The notes under the pieces: model-generated | What the model saw: only the letters and a program-made list of their open reading frames with translations | The model's database searches: none | Told to the model about the DNA's origin: nothing | Made by a program: the position numbers and the translations under genes | Origin: VRUE01 sp036403515 | Lineage (GTDB): Bacteria > Actinomycetota > Thermoleophilia > Solirubrobacterales > 70-9 | Length of the DNA stretch: 39,704 nt | Assembly: GCA_036403515.1 (NCBI GenBank) | Contig: DASWQV010000037.1 | Location: 1 to 39,704 of the forward strand | Direction of reading: 5' to 3' | In this document: in pieces, positions 1 through 7,931 of the stretch | Layout: each line of letters opens with the position of its first letter | How positions within the stretch are numbered: position 1 is the first letter of the stretch

Positions 1-16
1 TCGCCGCCGGGCCGCC

Positions 17-47
17 GCAATTCCGCTTAAGGAGCGGGATTGCTTTT
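17..47 (+). terminator. Rho-independent terminator of an upstream plus-strand gene
   Basis: Arms at 17-27 and 33-43 form an 11-bp stem with one G-U pair around a 5-nt loop, followed by TTTT at 44-47. The T-run on the plus side suggests it ends a plus-strand transcript that begins before the window. It could also slow minus-strand transcripts leaving the tRNA-Trp gene. Confidence 0.5.
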
Positions 48-67
48 GCCAAGCCAGATACCTAAGA

Positions 68-141
68 CGGGGCAGCCAGGACTCGAACCTGGAATCGCCG
101 GTTTTGGAGACCGGTGCCTTAGCCAGTTGGGCCACTGCCCC
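68..141 (-). tRNA. tRNA-Trp (CCA)
   Basis: Read on the minus strand, the gene folds as a cloverleaf. The acceptor arm GGGGCAG (135-141 on the plus strand, complemented) pairs with CTGCCCC (69-75), and the discriminator is G. The anticodon loop CTCCAAA between CCGGT and ACCGG gives anticodon CCA. The T-arm reads CCAGG-TTCGAGT-CCTGG. No CCA tail is encoded. Confidence 0.95.
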
Positions 142-209
142 GAGGGAAAGCCATGCTAGCCGGGCCGGAGCGCGCCCTGCGGGCTCGCCGGGCCGGCTGG
201 AAATCATGA

Positions 210-293
210 TGCGGGCGGAGGGACTTGAACCCCCACGGGCCGAAGCCCACCAGGACCTAAACCTGGCGCGTATGCCAATTCCGCCACGCCCGC
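210..293 (-). tRNA. tRNA-Leu (TAG)
   Basis: This is a class II tRNA of 84 nt with a long variable arm (TGGGCTTCGGCCCG-like stem). The acceptor GCGGGCG pairs with CGCCCGC and the discriminator is A, as expected for tRNA-Leu. The anticodon stem CCAGG/CCTGG encloses TTTAGGT, giving anticodon TAG. It lies about 70 nt upstream of the tRNA-Trp on the same strand, so the two may be co-transcribed. Confidence 0.95.
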
Positions 294-354
294 GTGGCTG
301 CTCCAACCTACGCCTTAACGCGCGACCAATGCCGCAGCGTCGCGCTTAGATTCT

Positions 355-900
355 ATGATCGTTGGCGTGGCGGTTGGAGAGGTCAGGCCTGGCTACGAAC
401 TGTGGCGGCCAAATCGGGAGAAAGCCGAGTCGATCACGACCAAGTTCGTGCTCGTCTTCCTGCTCGCGGCGACCTCGGCGCTTGCCTTCCTGGTGACGAT
501 CACCGGCTTCTCGCTGATGATCGGCGGTGGCGGCATGGGGATCGTCTGCCTGATCTACGCCGCGCTCTACGCCTTCTTCGCCTTCCTCGTCTTCCGTTGG
601 AACCGTGGCATTCTGCCGGTTGCGGCCGCGCTCTCGATGATCCTGGCGATCTTCTGCGCAACCGGCGCCGACAGTTGGTTCGCCCGCGACAAGACCGGCT
701 TCGACGAAGGCCTGCTTCCCTCACCGCTGATCGGCCTGCTGGTCGTGATCCTGGCAATTCTGCAGCTGATCCTGATCGCGGTGGCGCTCTACGCCTTCAA
801 CCAGAACTGGCACGTCGAGGAGGAGCGCCCGATCGGCTACGGCGAGGACTACGGCGCCGGCGCCTCCCCCGACGACGGCGCCCCGCCGCTGCCGGCCTGA
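355..900 (+). CDS. Small integral membrane protein, unknown function
   Basis: A 181-aa protein that I do not recognise. It has about four hydrophobic segments, roughly residues 31-52, 56-82, 86-105 and 124-148. Between segments 3 and 4 is a short soluble loop (about residues 106-120). The C-terminal tail is acidic and Pro/Ala-rich, with no catalytic motif. It stands alone between tRNA genes of the opposite strand. The start is uncertain: ATG at 355 has no clear Shine-Dalgarno sequence, and a later GTG in the first 25 codons is possible. Reading-frame length and hydrophobicity support a real gene. Confidence 0.7.
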   Translation: MIVGVAVGEVRPGYELWRPNREKAESITTKFVLVFLLAATSALAFLVTITGFSLMIGGGGMGIVCLIYAALYAFFAFLVFRWNRGILPVAAALSMILAIFCATGADSWFARDKTGFDEGLLPSPLIGLLVVILAILQLILIAVALYAFNQNWHVEEERPIGYGEDYGAGASPDDGAPPLPA

Positions 901-926
901 GCGACTCGGCAGGTGCTGGAGCGGAA

Positions 927-1010
927 TACCGGAGGTGGGACTCGAACCCACAAGCCCGTAAGGGCAATCGATTTTGAGCCGATCGCGTATACCAATTCCG
1001 CCACTCCGGC
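927..1010 (-). tRNA. tRNA-Leu (CAA)
   Basis: A class II tRNA of 84 nt on the minus strand. The acceptor GCCGGAG pairs with CTCCGGT (first pair G-T) and the discriminator is A. The anticodon loop CTCAAAA gives anticodon CAA. The long variable arm (TGCCCTTACGGGCT) and D-arm match the other Leu tRNA in the window. Positions 1011-1152 after it hold no gene that I can see. Confidence 0.94.
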
Positions 1011-1152
1011 GCAGCACAAACGATAGAGCGGTCAGCCACGATAGGGCCATGAGGCCCTGGCTCGCACCCTCCGTGCAGGCTTGACGGGGCCGAGCACTTC
1101 GCCGGCGACATCCTCGGTCGGCTGGCCCATACCCGAATAGACTCACCGGCGC

Positions 1153-1989
1153 ATGCGGATTCACCACCTCAACTGCGGCACGCTGTGCCCCAACGGGGCG
1201 CGGCTGATCAACGGCGAAGGCGGCCTGCTCTCGCCGGGGAGGATCGTCTGCCATTGCCTTCTGGTCGAGGCCGACGATGGCCTCGTCCTCGTCGACACCG
1301 GCTTCGGCATCGAGGACATGGCCGACCGCGGCCGGCTCGGTGGCGTCTTCGCGATCATGCGCCCGCGCAGCGACGTCGCCGAAACGGCGCTGAAGCAGGT
1401 CGAGGCACTCGGCTTCTCCGCCGCCGACGTGCGCCAGATCGCCACCACCCACCTCGACCCCGATCACTCCGGCGGCCTGCCCGACTTTCCGCAGGCCGAG
1501 GTTCACGTCTTCGGCCGCGAACTCGACGCGGCGCTCAATCCCAGCCTGCGCGACCGTCCCCGCTACCGCAAGCCGCACTGGAGCCACGGCCCTCGATGGG
1601 TGCGTCACGAGACCGAAGGCGACGAGTGGTTCGGCTTCGAGGGCGTGAGGATCCTTCCCGAGCTCGGCGCCGAGGTGCTGATGGTCCCCCTGATCGGCCA
1701 CACGCTCGGCCAGGTGGGGATCGCGATCAAGCGCGACGACGACTGGCTGCTGCACTGCGGCGACGCCTATTTCCACCACGACGAGGTCGCCACGCCGCCC
1801 AGTTGCCCGCCGGGCCTGCGCTTCTTCCAGAACCTCAACAACGCCGACCGGCGCCAGCGCCTGGCAAACCAGGAGCGCCTCCGCGAGCTGGCATCGCGGC
1901 ACGGCGATGAGGTGCGGCTCGTCTGCTCACACGACCCGCACGAGCTGGACCTCGCCCAGGCGACCTCAGCCGACGTCGCGGCGGCGTGA
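1153..1989 (+). CDS. MBL-fold metallo-hydrolase
   Basis: A 278-aa metallo-beta-lactamase-fold protein, probably a cytoplasmic hydrolase of the lactonase-like group. Metal ligands are visible as THLDPDHSGG (H100, D102, D104, H105), GHT (H183), GDAYF (D204) and a late SHDPH (H260 or H263). The usual HxHxDH is HxDxDH here, a variant seen in a subset of the superfamily. The substrate cannot be told from sequence. Its stop codon overlaps the GTG start of the acetoacetyl-CoA synthetase by 4 bp, so the two are translationally coupled. The ATG at 1153 begins at the first conserved beta strand. Confidence 0.85.
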   Translation: MRIHHLNCGTLCPNGARLINGEGGLLSPGRIVCHCLLVEADDGLVLVDTGFGIEDMADRGRLGGVFAIMRPRSDVAETALKQVEALGFSAADVRQIATTHLDPDHSGGLPDFPQAEVHVFGRELDAALNPSLRDRPRYRKPHWSHGPRWVRHETEGDEWFGFEGVRILPELGAEVLMVPLIGHTLGQVGIAIKRDDDWLLHCGDAYFHHDEVATPPSCPPGLRFFQNLNNADRRQRLANQERLRELASRHGDEVRLVCSHDPHELDLAQATSADVAAA

Positions 1990-3968
1990 GCGGGCGGGCG
2001 CCCGAGAAGCTCTGGGATCCGCCCGCCGAGCTGGTCGAGCGGGCCCGCTTGACCGAATACATGCGCTGGCTCGAGGTCGAGCGCGGCCTCGCCTTCGAGA
2101 GCTACGACGAGCTCTGGCGCTGGTCGGTCGGGGACCTCGAGGGCTTCTGGTCCTCGATCTGGGACTTCTTCGGCGTCGAGGCCGATGGCGACTATGAGCA
2201 AGCCCTGGGCAGCCGCGCGATGCCCGGCGCCGAGTGGTTCGCCGGCGCCAGCCTCAACTACGCCGAGCACGTCTTCGCCGGCAAGGACGACGACGGCGTG
2301 GCGGCGGTCCTGCACGCTTCGGAGCTGCGCGACCTGGGCGAGCTGAGCTGGGGCGAGTTGCGGGCGCAGGTGGCGGCGACCGCGGCCGGCCTGCGCGCGC
2401 TCGGCGTCGAGCGCGGCGACCGCGTCGTCGCCTACCTGCCGAACATTCCCGAGGCGATCGTCGCCTTCCTTGCCAGCGCCAGCATCGGCGCCATCTGGTC
2501 GAGCTGCTCGCCGGATTTCGGCCCGGCCAGCGTGATCGACCGCTTCGCCCAGATCGAGCCCAAGGTCCTCTTCGCGGTCGACGGCTACCGCTACGGCGGT
2601 AGGGACTTCGACCGCCGCGAGACCCTCGCCGAGCTGCAGGCGGCGATGCCGAGCTTGGCCAGCACGGTCGTCCTCCCCTACCTCGATTCCGATCCCGATC
2701 TTTCAACGCTGCGCGAGGCGGTCCGCTGGGATGACCTGCTCGGCTCGGGCGAGGGCGCCGGGCTCAGCTTCGAGCGCGTGCCCTTCGACCACCCACTCTG
2801 GGTCCTCTACTCATCTGGCACCACCGGGCTGCCGAAGGCGATCGTTCAGTCCCAGGGCGGCATCCTGCTCGAGCACCTGAAGAAGCTCCACCTGCACGTC
2901 GACGCCCACCCCGGCGACCGCCTCTTCTGGTTCACCACCACCGGCTGGATGATGTGGAACTTCCTCGTCTCCGGCCTGCTCACCCGCGCCGCGATCGTCC
3001 TCTACGACGGCAGCCCCGGCCACCCCGACATGGGCGTGCTCTGGGACCTCGCCGAGCGCGCCGGGGTGACGACGTTCGGCACCAGCGCCTCCTACATTGC
3101 CGCCTGCATTAAGGACGGGGTCGAGCCGGGGTCGGGTCGCAACCTGAGTCGCCTAAAGGCCGTCGGCTCGACCGGCTCCCCCCTCTCTCCCGAGGGCTTC
3201 GACTGGATCTACGAGCACCTCGGCGCCGACACCTGGCTCTTCTCGACCAGTGGGGGCACCGACCTCTGCACCGCCTTCGTCGGCGGCGTTGCCCTGCTAC
3301 CGGTCTACCGCGGTGAGCTGCAGGGGCGGGCGCTCGGCGCCGCGGTCGAGGCTTGGGACGAGGACGGCAACCGTGTGATCGACGAGGTCGGCGAGCTGGT
3401 CGTCACTGAGCCGATGCCCTCGATGCCGGTCCGCTTCTGGGGCGATCCCGACGGCAGCCGCTACCGCGCCAGCTACTTCGAGCATTACCCCGGCGTTTGG
3501 CGCCACGGCGACTGGATCGAAATCACCTCGCGCGGCACGGCGGTCATCTACGGCCGCTCGGACTCGACGATCAACCGCTCCGGTGTCCGCATGGGGACCA
3601 GCGAGATCTACCGCGCCGTGCTCGGCCTCGACCAGATCGTCGATGCCCTCGTCGTCGACATTCCGCGCCCGGGCACCGAGGGCTGGATGCCGCTCTTCGT
3701 CGTCCTGCGCGAGGGCGCCGGGCTCGACGACGAGCTGCGCGTGGAAATCGCCCGCCGCGTGCGCGCCCAGTGCTCGCCCCGCCACGTCCCCGATGAGGTC
3801 TTTCCGATCGCCGAGGTGCCGCGCACGCTCAGCGGCAAGGTGCTCGAGGTGCCGGTCAAGCGGATCCTGATGGGCACGCCAGCTGAGCAGGCGGCCAGCC
3901 GCGACTCGCTCGCCAACCCGGCCGCGCTCGACTACTTCAGCGAGATGGCCGCGCGCCTGCCGAACTGA
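1986..3968 (+). CDS. Acetoacetyl-CoA synthetase (acetoacetate-CoA ligase)
   Basis: A 660-aa adenylate-forming enzyme, full length for acetoacetate-CoA ligases, predicted to convert acetoacetate, ATP and CoA to acetoacetyl-CoA. It has an N-terminal ACS-type cap with WDFFGVEAD-like residues, the AMP-binding P-loop YSSGTTGLPK near residue 275, and the TGWMMWN motif. The C-terminal subdomain has the YGRSDSTINRSGVRMG hinge region, and SGK near the end supplies the catalytic Lys. The GTG start overlaps the MBL gene stop. Its 3' end overlaps the convergent PAP2 gene by 37 bp. HMG-CoA lyase, which produces acetoacetate, is encoded a few kb away. Confidence 0.93.
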   Translation: MSGRAPEKLWDPPAELVERARLTEYMRWLEVERGLAFESYDELWRWSVGDLEGFWSSIWDFFGVEADGDYEQALGSRAMPGAEWFAGASLNYAEHVFAGKDDDGVAAVLHASELRDLGELSWGELRAQVAATAAGLRALGVERGDRVVAYLPNIPEAIVAFLASASIGAIWSSCSPDFGPASVIDRFAQIEPKVLFAVDGYRYGGRDFDRRETLAELQAAMPSLASTVVLPYLDSDPDLSTLREAVRWDDLLGSGEGAGLSFERVPFDHPLWVLYSSGTTGLPKAIVQSQGGILLEHLKKLHLHVDAHPGDRLFWFTTTGWMMWNFLVSGLLTRAAIVLYDGSPGHPDMGVLWDLAERAGVTTFGTSASYIAACIKDGVEPGSGRNLSRLKAVGSTGSPLSPEGFDWIYEHLGADTWLFSTSGGTDLCTAFVGGVALLPVYRGELQGRALGAAVEAWDEDGNRVIDEVGELVVTEPMPSMPVRFWGDPDGSRYRASYFEHYPGVWRHGDWIEITSRGTAVIYGRSDSTINRSGVRMGTSEIYRAVLGLDQIVDALVVDIPRPGTEGWMPLFVVLREGAGLDDELRVEIARRVRAQCSPRHVPDEVFPIAEVPRTLSGKVLEVPVKRILMGTPAEQAASRDSLANPAALDYFSEMAARLPN

Positions 3969-4594
3969 GCAGGGCGGCGTCCGATCGTCGCGGCGAACCG
4001 CATCGACGCCAGCGCCGCGAAGCCCCAGCTCGAGGCGACGAGGATCCCGCCCAAGACATCGCTCGGGTAGTGCCAGTTGAGGGCGAGCACCGCCCAGCCC
4101 ATTGCGACGACGAAGCAAGCGCCGAGCGCCGCAACGGCCGGCAGCAGCCTTCGCGGCACGACGAAAGCGAAGGCGATCGCGATCGACGCGGCGGCGGTCA
4201 CATGTCCGCTCGGGAAACCATCCCAGGCGACGCTTTCGGCGCCGAGGATCTCGCGCGCCCGCGGGTGTGAAAGAGCGAGCTTGAGGAACTGCGTCGTGAT
4301 GTTGGCTCCGGCGACGACCAGCAGGGCGGCAGCGATGCCGCGCGGCCGCCGCAGCGCCCAGCCGATGCCACAGGCCAGCCCGGTCATGGCCAGCAGCCCC
4401 GGCGGGTATCCGAAGAGAGTGATGCCGGTGGCGAAGCTGTCGGCGTGGGAGCCGTGCGGGACCAAGAGCCTGGCCACGATGGCCCCATCGAGCCGCTGTG
4501 CGGAGGTGCTCCCGTAGGCAAGCATGGCCACGACGATGAGCCCGGCGGCGCAAGCGAGCCAGCCGGCGAGCGGGGCTTTGACGTTTCGCGCCAC
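3932..4594 (-). CDS. PAP2-family membrane phosphatase (copy A)
   Basis: A 220-aa membrane protein with about five to six helices and a PAP2/phosphatidic-acid-phosphatase core. Visible residues are K105 and R112 (KxxxxxxR, followed by A not P), FPSGH with H131, and WHYPSD with H175 and D179. The Arg usual in motif 3 is not evident. The family removes phosphate from lipid phosphates such as undecaprenyl pyrophosphate or phosphatidate; the substrate here is unknown. It uses a GTG start. It lies 34 bp after the acyl-CoA carboxylase gene on the same strand and has a close paralogue at 7230-7865 with the same residue numbering. Confidence 0.88.
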   Translation of the reverse strand: MARNVKAPLAGWLACAAGLIVVAMLAYGSTSAQRLDGAIVARLLVPHGSHADSFATGITLFGYPPGLLAMTGLACGIGWALRRPRGIAAALLVVAGANITTQFLKLALSHPRAREILGAESVAWDGFPSGHVTAAASIAIAFAFVVPRRLLPAVAALGACFVVAMGWAVLALNWHYPSDVLGGILVASSWGFAALASMRFAATIGRRPAQFGRRAAISLK

Positions 4595-4628
4595 AGGCGA
4601 AACGGTAGCGAGAAGCCTTAAGGCAACC

Positions 4629-6149
4629 TCAGGCGGGGGTTACCGGGTTGCGGCGTTCGGCGAAGGACCGCTCCCTGCCCACCGCCATCGCGAAGCGCTT
4701 GATCAGGTCCTCGCGCAGGTCGGAGGGATCGACCACGGCGTCGACGACCAGCTCAGAGGCGAGGTGGAGGATGTCGATGTCCTCGGCGTATTCCTCGCGC
4801 TTCCGCGCCACGAATGCCTCGCGCTCCGCCTCGTCCTCGATCGCCTGGATCTGGTTGTAGAAGACGGCGTTGACTGCCGCCTGGGGGCCCATCACCGCGA
4901 TCGAGGCGCTCGGCAGGGCGATGCAGCAGTCTGGTTCGAACGCTGGGCCAGCCATCGCGTAGAGGCCGGCGCCGTAGGCCTTGCGCACGATCACCGAGAT
5001 CTTCGGCACGGTCGCTTCCGAGACGGCGCTGATCATCTTCGCCCCGTGGCGGATGATCCCGTGGCGCTCTACCGCGGTGCCGATCATGAAGCCGGGCACG
5101 TCGGCGAGGAAGAGCAGCGGCAGGTTGAAGGCGTTGCAGGTCTGGATGAAGCGCGCCGCCTTGTCGGCTGAGTCGACGAAGAGGACACCGCCGGTGTGCT
5201 TGGGCTGGTTGGCGACGATGCCGATCGCGCGGCCGTCGAGCCGCGCGTATCCGACGATCAGCTCCTTGGCCCAACGCTTGTGAACGGGCAGGAAGCGCTC
5301 GGCGTCGAGCAGCGAGTCGAGCAGCAGCTGCATGTCGAAAGGCTGGTTCTCATCCGCCGGGACGATCTCGGCGATCGCCGTCTCAGAGGCCGGCGCCGCC
5401 GGCGCCGCGGCCGGTGGCTGCTCGCGCCAGCTGCCCGGCATGTAGGAGAGGTAGCGCTTGGCGAGGTCGATCGCCTCCTCGTCGCTGCGGACCAGGAAGT
5501 GACCGCAGCCGGAGACCCCGGTGTGCATCTTCGCCCCGCCCATCTCCTCCAGCGTCACCTTTTCGCCGATCACCATCTCGGCCATGCGCGGCGAGCCGAG
5601 GTACATCGAGGCGTTGCCGTCGCGCATGATCACCACGTCGCAGAAGGCGGGGATGTAGGCGCCGCCGGCGGCGCTCGGCCCGAAGAGCAGGCAGACCTGC
5701 GGTACCTGGCCGGAGAGCCGCACCTCGTTGTGGAAGATCCGCCCGGCGCCGCGGCGGCCGGGGAACATCTGCACCTGGTCGGTGATTCGGGCCCCGGCCG
5801 AGTCGACCAGGTAGACCATCGGCAGCTGCAGGCTCAGCGCCCGTTCCTGGATGCGGAGGATCTTCTCGACCGTCTTCGGCCCCCAGGAGCCTGCCTTGAC
5901 CGTGGGGTCGTTGGCCATCAGGGCGACGCGGCGCCCGTCGATCGTGGCGAGGCCGGTGACGACGCCGTCGGCGCCGAGCCCCTCCTCGTCCCAGTTCGCC
6001 AGCGCCGCCTCCTCGGCGAAGGAACCGGGGTCGACGAGCCGCTCGACCCGCTCGCGCACCGGCAGCTTGCCTTGCTCGGCGGTCTTCTCATGGTGGCGCT
6101 GCGGCCCACCGGCGAGAGCAGCCTCGAGCGCCTTGGCAAAGTCGGTCAT
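4629..6149 (-). CDS. Acyl-CoA carboxylase, beta (carboxyltransferase) subunit
   Basis: A 506-aa biotin-dependent carboxyltransferase with two crotonase-fold halves. It has the N-terminal acyl-CoA site (GPSAAGGAYIPAFCD) and the C-terminal carboxybiotin site (FLADVPGFMIGTAVE, then KAYGAG). Expected partners are a biotin-carboxylase/BCCP alpha subunit, not in this window. The neighbouring HMG-CoA lyase and acetoacetyl-CoA synthetase suggest a methylcrotonyl-CoA or other branched acyl-CoA substrate. The loop after KAYG reads AGLYAM rather than the GAYDVM of propionyl-CoA carboxylases, so propionyl specificity is doubtful. The ATG at 6149 is the natural start. Confidence 0.92.
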   Translation of the reverse strand: MTDFAKALEAALAGGPQRHHEKTAEQGKLPVRERVERLVDPGSFAEEAALANWDEEGLGADGVVTGLATIDGRRVALMANDPTVKAGSWGPKTVEKILRIQERALSLQLPMVYLVDSAGARITDQVQMFPGRRGAGRIFHNEVRLSGQVPQVCLLFGPSAAGGAYIPAFCDVVIMRDGNASMYLGSPRMAEMVIGEKVTLEEMGGAKMHTGVSGCGHFLVRSDEEAIDLAKRYLSYMPGSWREQPPAAAPAAPASETAIAEIVPADENQPFDMQLLLDSLLDAERFLPVHKRWAKELIVGYARLDGRAIGIVANQPKHTGGVLFVDSADKAARFIQTCNAFNLPLLFLADVPGFMIGTAVERHGIIRHGAKMISAVSEATVPKISVIVRKAYGAGLYAMAGPAFEPDCCIALPSASIAVMGPQAAVNAVFYNQIQAIEDEAEREAFVARKREEYAEDIDILHLASELVVDAVVDPSDLREDLIKRFAMAVGRERSFAERRNPVTPA

Positions 6150-6276
6150 AGCGAGCGGAGCCTATCCGTGGGCGCGACCGGGGAGCGCCGGCCAAGCGGC
6201 GAGGGCGCCAGGTGGACCGGACAGCAGCGCTATCCGGCCGATCGAGAGCGCAACACCGCCCCCGTGTCCGCCGCCG

Positions 6277-7200
6277 TCAGGCCCCACGACGCCAGTCGAC
6301 GGGGCCGGCGACCAAGACGTGCGATCCGAGCGGCCGGCCGAGGGCCTCCTGGGCCTCGCGCGAAGCCTCGACCAGCGCCCGCAGATCGATCCCGGTCTCG
6401 ATCCCCATCTCGTCCAGCATCGAGACGACGTCCTCGCTGGCGATGTTGCCGGTGGCCCCCGGGGGCACCGGGCAGCCACCCAGCTCGCCGAAGCTCGACT
6501 CGAACGAGTCGACGCCCTGCCCCAGCGCCGCCAGCACGTTGGCCAGTCCCTGACCACGGGTGTTGTGGAAGTGAGCGGTCAGCTCGATCCCACCGAGGCG
6601 CTCCCGCGCGGCGGCGAAGAACTCGTCGACCTGGCGCGGGTTCGCCATCCCGGTCGTATCGCCGAAGCCAACCTCCGCGCAGCCTGCCGCTGCAAGGCGC
6701 TCGGCGATCTCGAACACCCGCTGCCGCGGAACCTCGCCCTCGTAGGGACAGCCGAAGGAGGTTGAGATCACGCCCTCACAGCGAAGCCCCGCCTCATCCG
6801 CCGCCGCCAGCGTCCGCTCCAGGCCGCTCAGCGACTCCTCGATCGTGCGATTGACGTTCTTGCGGTTGTGGGTCTCGGAGGCGGAGACGAAGACGTTGAC
6901 CTCGTCGAAGCGCTCGCGCAGCGCCAATGCCCGCTCCAGCCCGCGCTCGTTCGGGATCAGGACCGAGAAGACAACCCCCTCGCGGCGCTGCACACCCGCC
7001 AGCACCTGCTCGGCGTCGGCGAGCTGCGGGATCACCTCGGGGCGCACGAACGAGGTCACCTCGATTCGCTTCAATCCGCTCGCCGAGAGCATGTCGACCA
7101 GCCGGATCTTCTCCGCGGTCGGGATCGTCTCCGGCTCGTTCTGGAAGCCATCGCGAGGCCCGACCTCGCGGATACGGACGGACTTGGGTAGCTCGGTCAT
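6277..7200 (-). CDS. Hydroxymethylglutaryl-CoA lyase
   Basis: A 307-aa TIM-barrel lyase predicted to cleave 3-hydroxy-3-methylglutaryl-CoA to acetyl-CoA and acetoacetate. The N-terminal VGPRDGFQNE motif holds the catalytic Arg16 and metal-binding Asp17. The barrel ends with HFHNTRG (metal His residues) and the ELGGCP...GATGN signature carries the catalytic Cys near residue 243. The signature differs slightly from the classic GGCPYAxGASGN form. I chose ATG at 7200, because a longer TTG start at 7233 would run into the preceding PAP2 gene. It sits between acyl-CoA carboxylase beta and a PAP2 gene on the same strand. Confidence 0.92.
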   Translation of the reverse strand: MTELPKSVRIREVGPRDGFQNEPETIPTAEKIRLVDMLSASGLKRIEVTSFVRPEVIPQLADAEQVLAGVQRREGVVFSVLIPNERGLERALALRERFDEVNVFVSASETHNRKNVNRTIEESLSGLERTLAAADEAGLRCEGVISTSFGCPYEGEVPRQRVFEIAERLAAAGCAEVGFGDTTGMANPRQVDEFFAAARERLGGIELTAHFHNTRGQGLANVLAALGQGVDSFESSFGELGGCPVPPGATGNIASEDVVSMLDEMGIETGIDLRALVEASREAQEALGRPLGSHVLVAGPVDWRRGA

Positions 7201-7229
7201 AGGCGGCAGCTTAGGTGGCGCGACTTGGA

Positions 7230-7865
7230 TCAATCACCTAGCGTGACCTGAGAGCCGCGGGCTCGCGGCGACAGGACCGCGAAGACGGCGAAGAACCAGG
7301 CCCCTGCGACGAGCCAGCCGCCGAGGACATCGCTGGGGAAATGGCGATTGAGGATTACGACGGAACAACCGACGGCGAGGGCGAAGGCAGCGCCGGCAAG
7401 AACGCTGAGGGGACGCCAGGAGCGCGGCACCACCAGGACGAAGGCAAGGACGATCGAGACGGCGGCAGTGGCGTGGCCGCTTGGAAAGGAGCTCGCGCCG
7501 ATCTGGCGGTAGCCAAGGACCGGCTGGTACCGGGGATGGGCGAGAGCTGCCTTGAGAAGCTGCGTCGTGAGATTCGCCCCCGCGACAAGGATCAGGGCGA
7601 TAATGGCGTCGCGCCGCCGGCCAAGGCACAACGCCAGTCCGCAGACCACCGCGAGCAGGACAAGCAGGGGTAGAAGGTCGGCCGAGTGCATCGCCAGGCC
7701 GGCCACCTCCGCCGCCGAGGAGCCTGTCGCGGCCGAAAGCCTGCTCAGGGCTTCGGCGTCGAGGCGCTGAAACGGCCCCGGTCGATAGGTCAGGCCGGTG
7801 AGCAGCATCAGGCCGAGCAGGCAGGCAAGGAGGCCCGCGACCGATCGCTTGGCGCGCTCGCCCAC
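7230..7865 (-). CDS. PAP2-family membrane phosphatase (copy B)
   Basis: A 211-aa membrane phosphatase from a GTG at 7865. The longer open frame upstream lies antisense to the sulfotransferase gene and is not credible. The motifs fall at the same residue numbers as in copy A: K105, R112, FPSGH with H131, and RHFPSD with H175 and D179. The preceding helix VAGANLTTQLLK is also near-identical between copies, so they are recent or well-conserved paralogues. It lies 29 bp upstream of HMG-CoA lyase on the same strand and is divergent from the sulfotransferase at 7932. The lipid phosphate substrate is unknown. Confidence 0.85.
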   Translation of the reverse strand: MGERAKRSVAGLLACLLGLMLLTGLTYRPGPFQRLDAEALSRLSAATGSSAAEVAGLAMHSADLLPLLVLLAVVCGLALCLGRRRDAIIALILVAGANLTTQLLKAALAHPRYQPVLGYRQIGASSFPSGHATAAVSIVLAFVLVVPRSWRPLSVLAGAAFALAVGCSVVILNRHFPSDVLGGWLVAGAWFFAVFAVLSPRARGSQVTLGD

Positions 7866-7931
7866 GGCGGCACAGTAGCCGCCAAGCCCCCCATAAGCCC
7901 ACAGCTCCGAGTCGCGTTGCGAAGGGTAGCG

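Noticed and set aside
5196..6854. Long plus-strand frame of 552 codons across the carboxylase and lyase genes
   Set aside because: Antisense shadow of two well-supported minus-strand genes; low-complexity Arg/Pro/Gly-rich translation with no motif.
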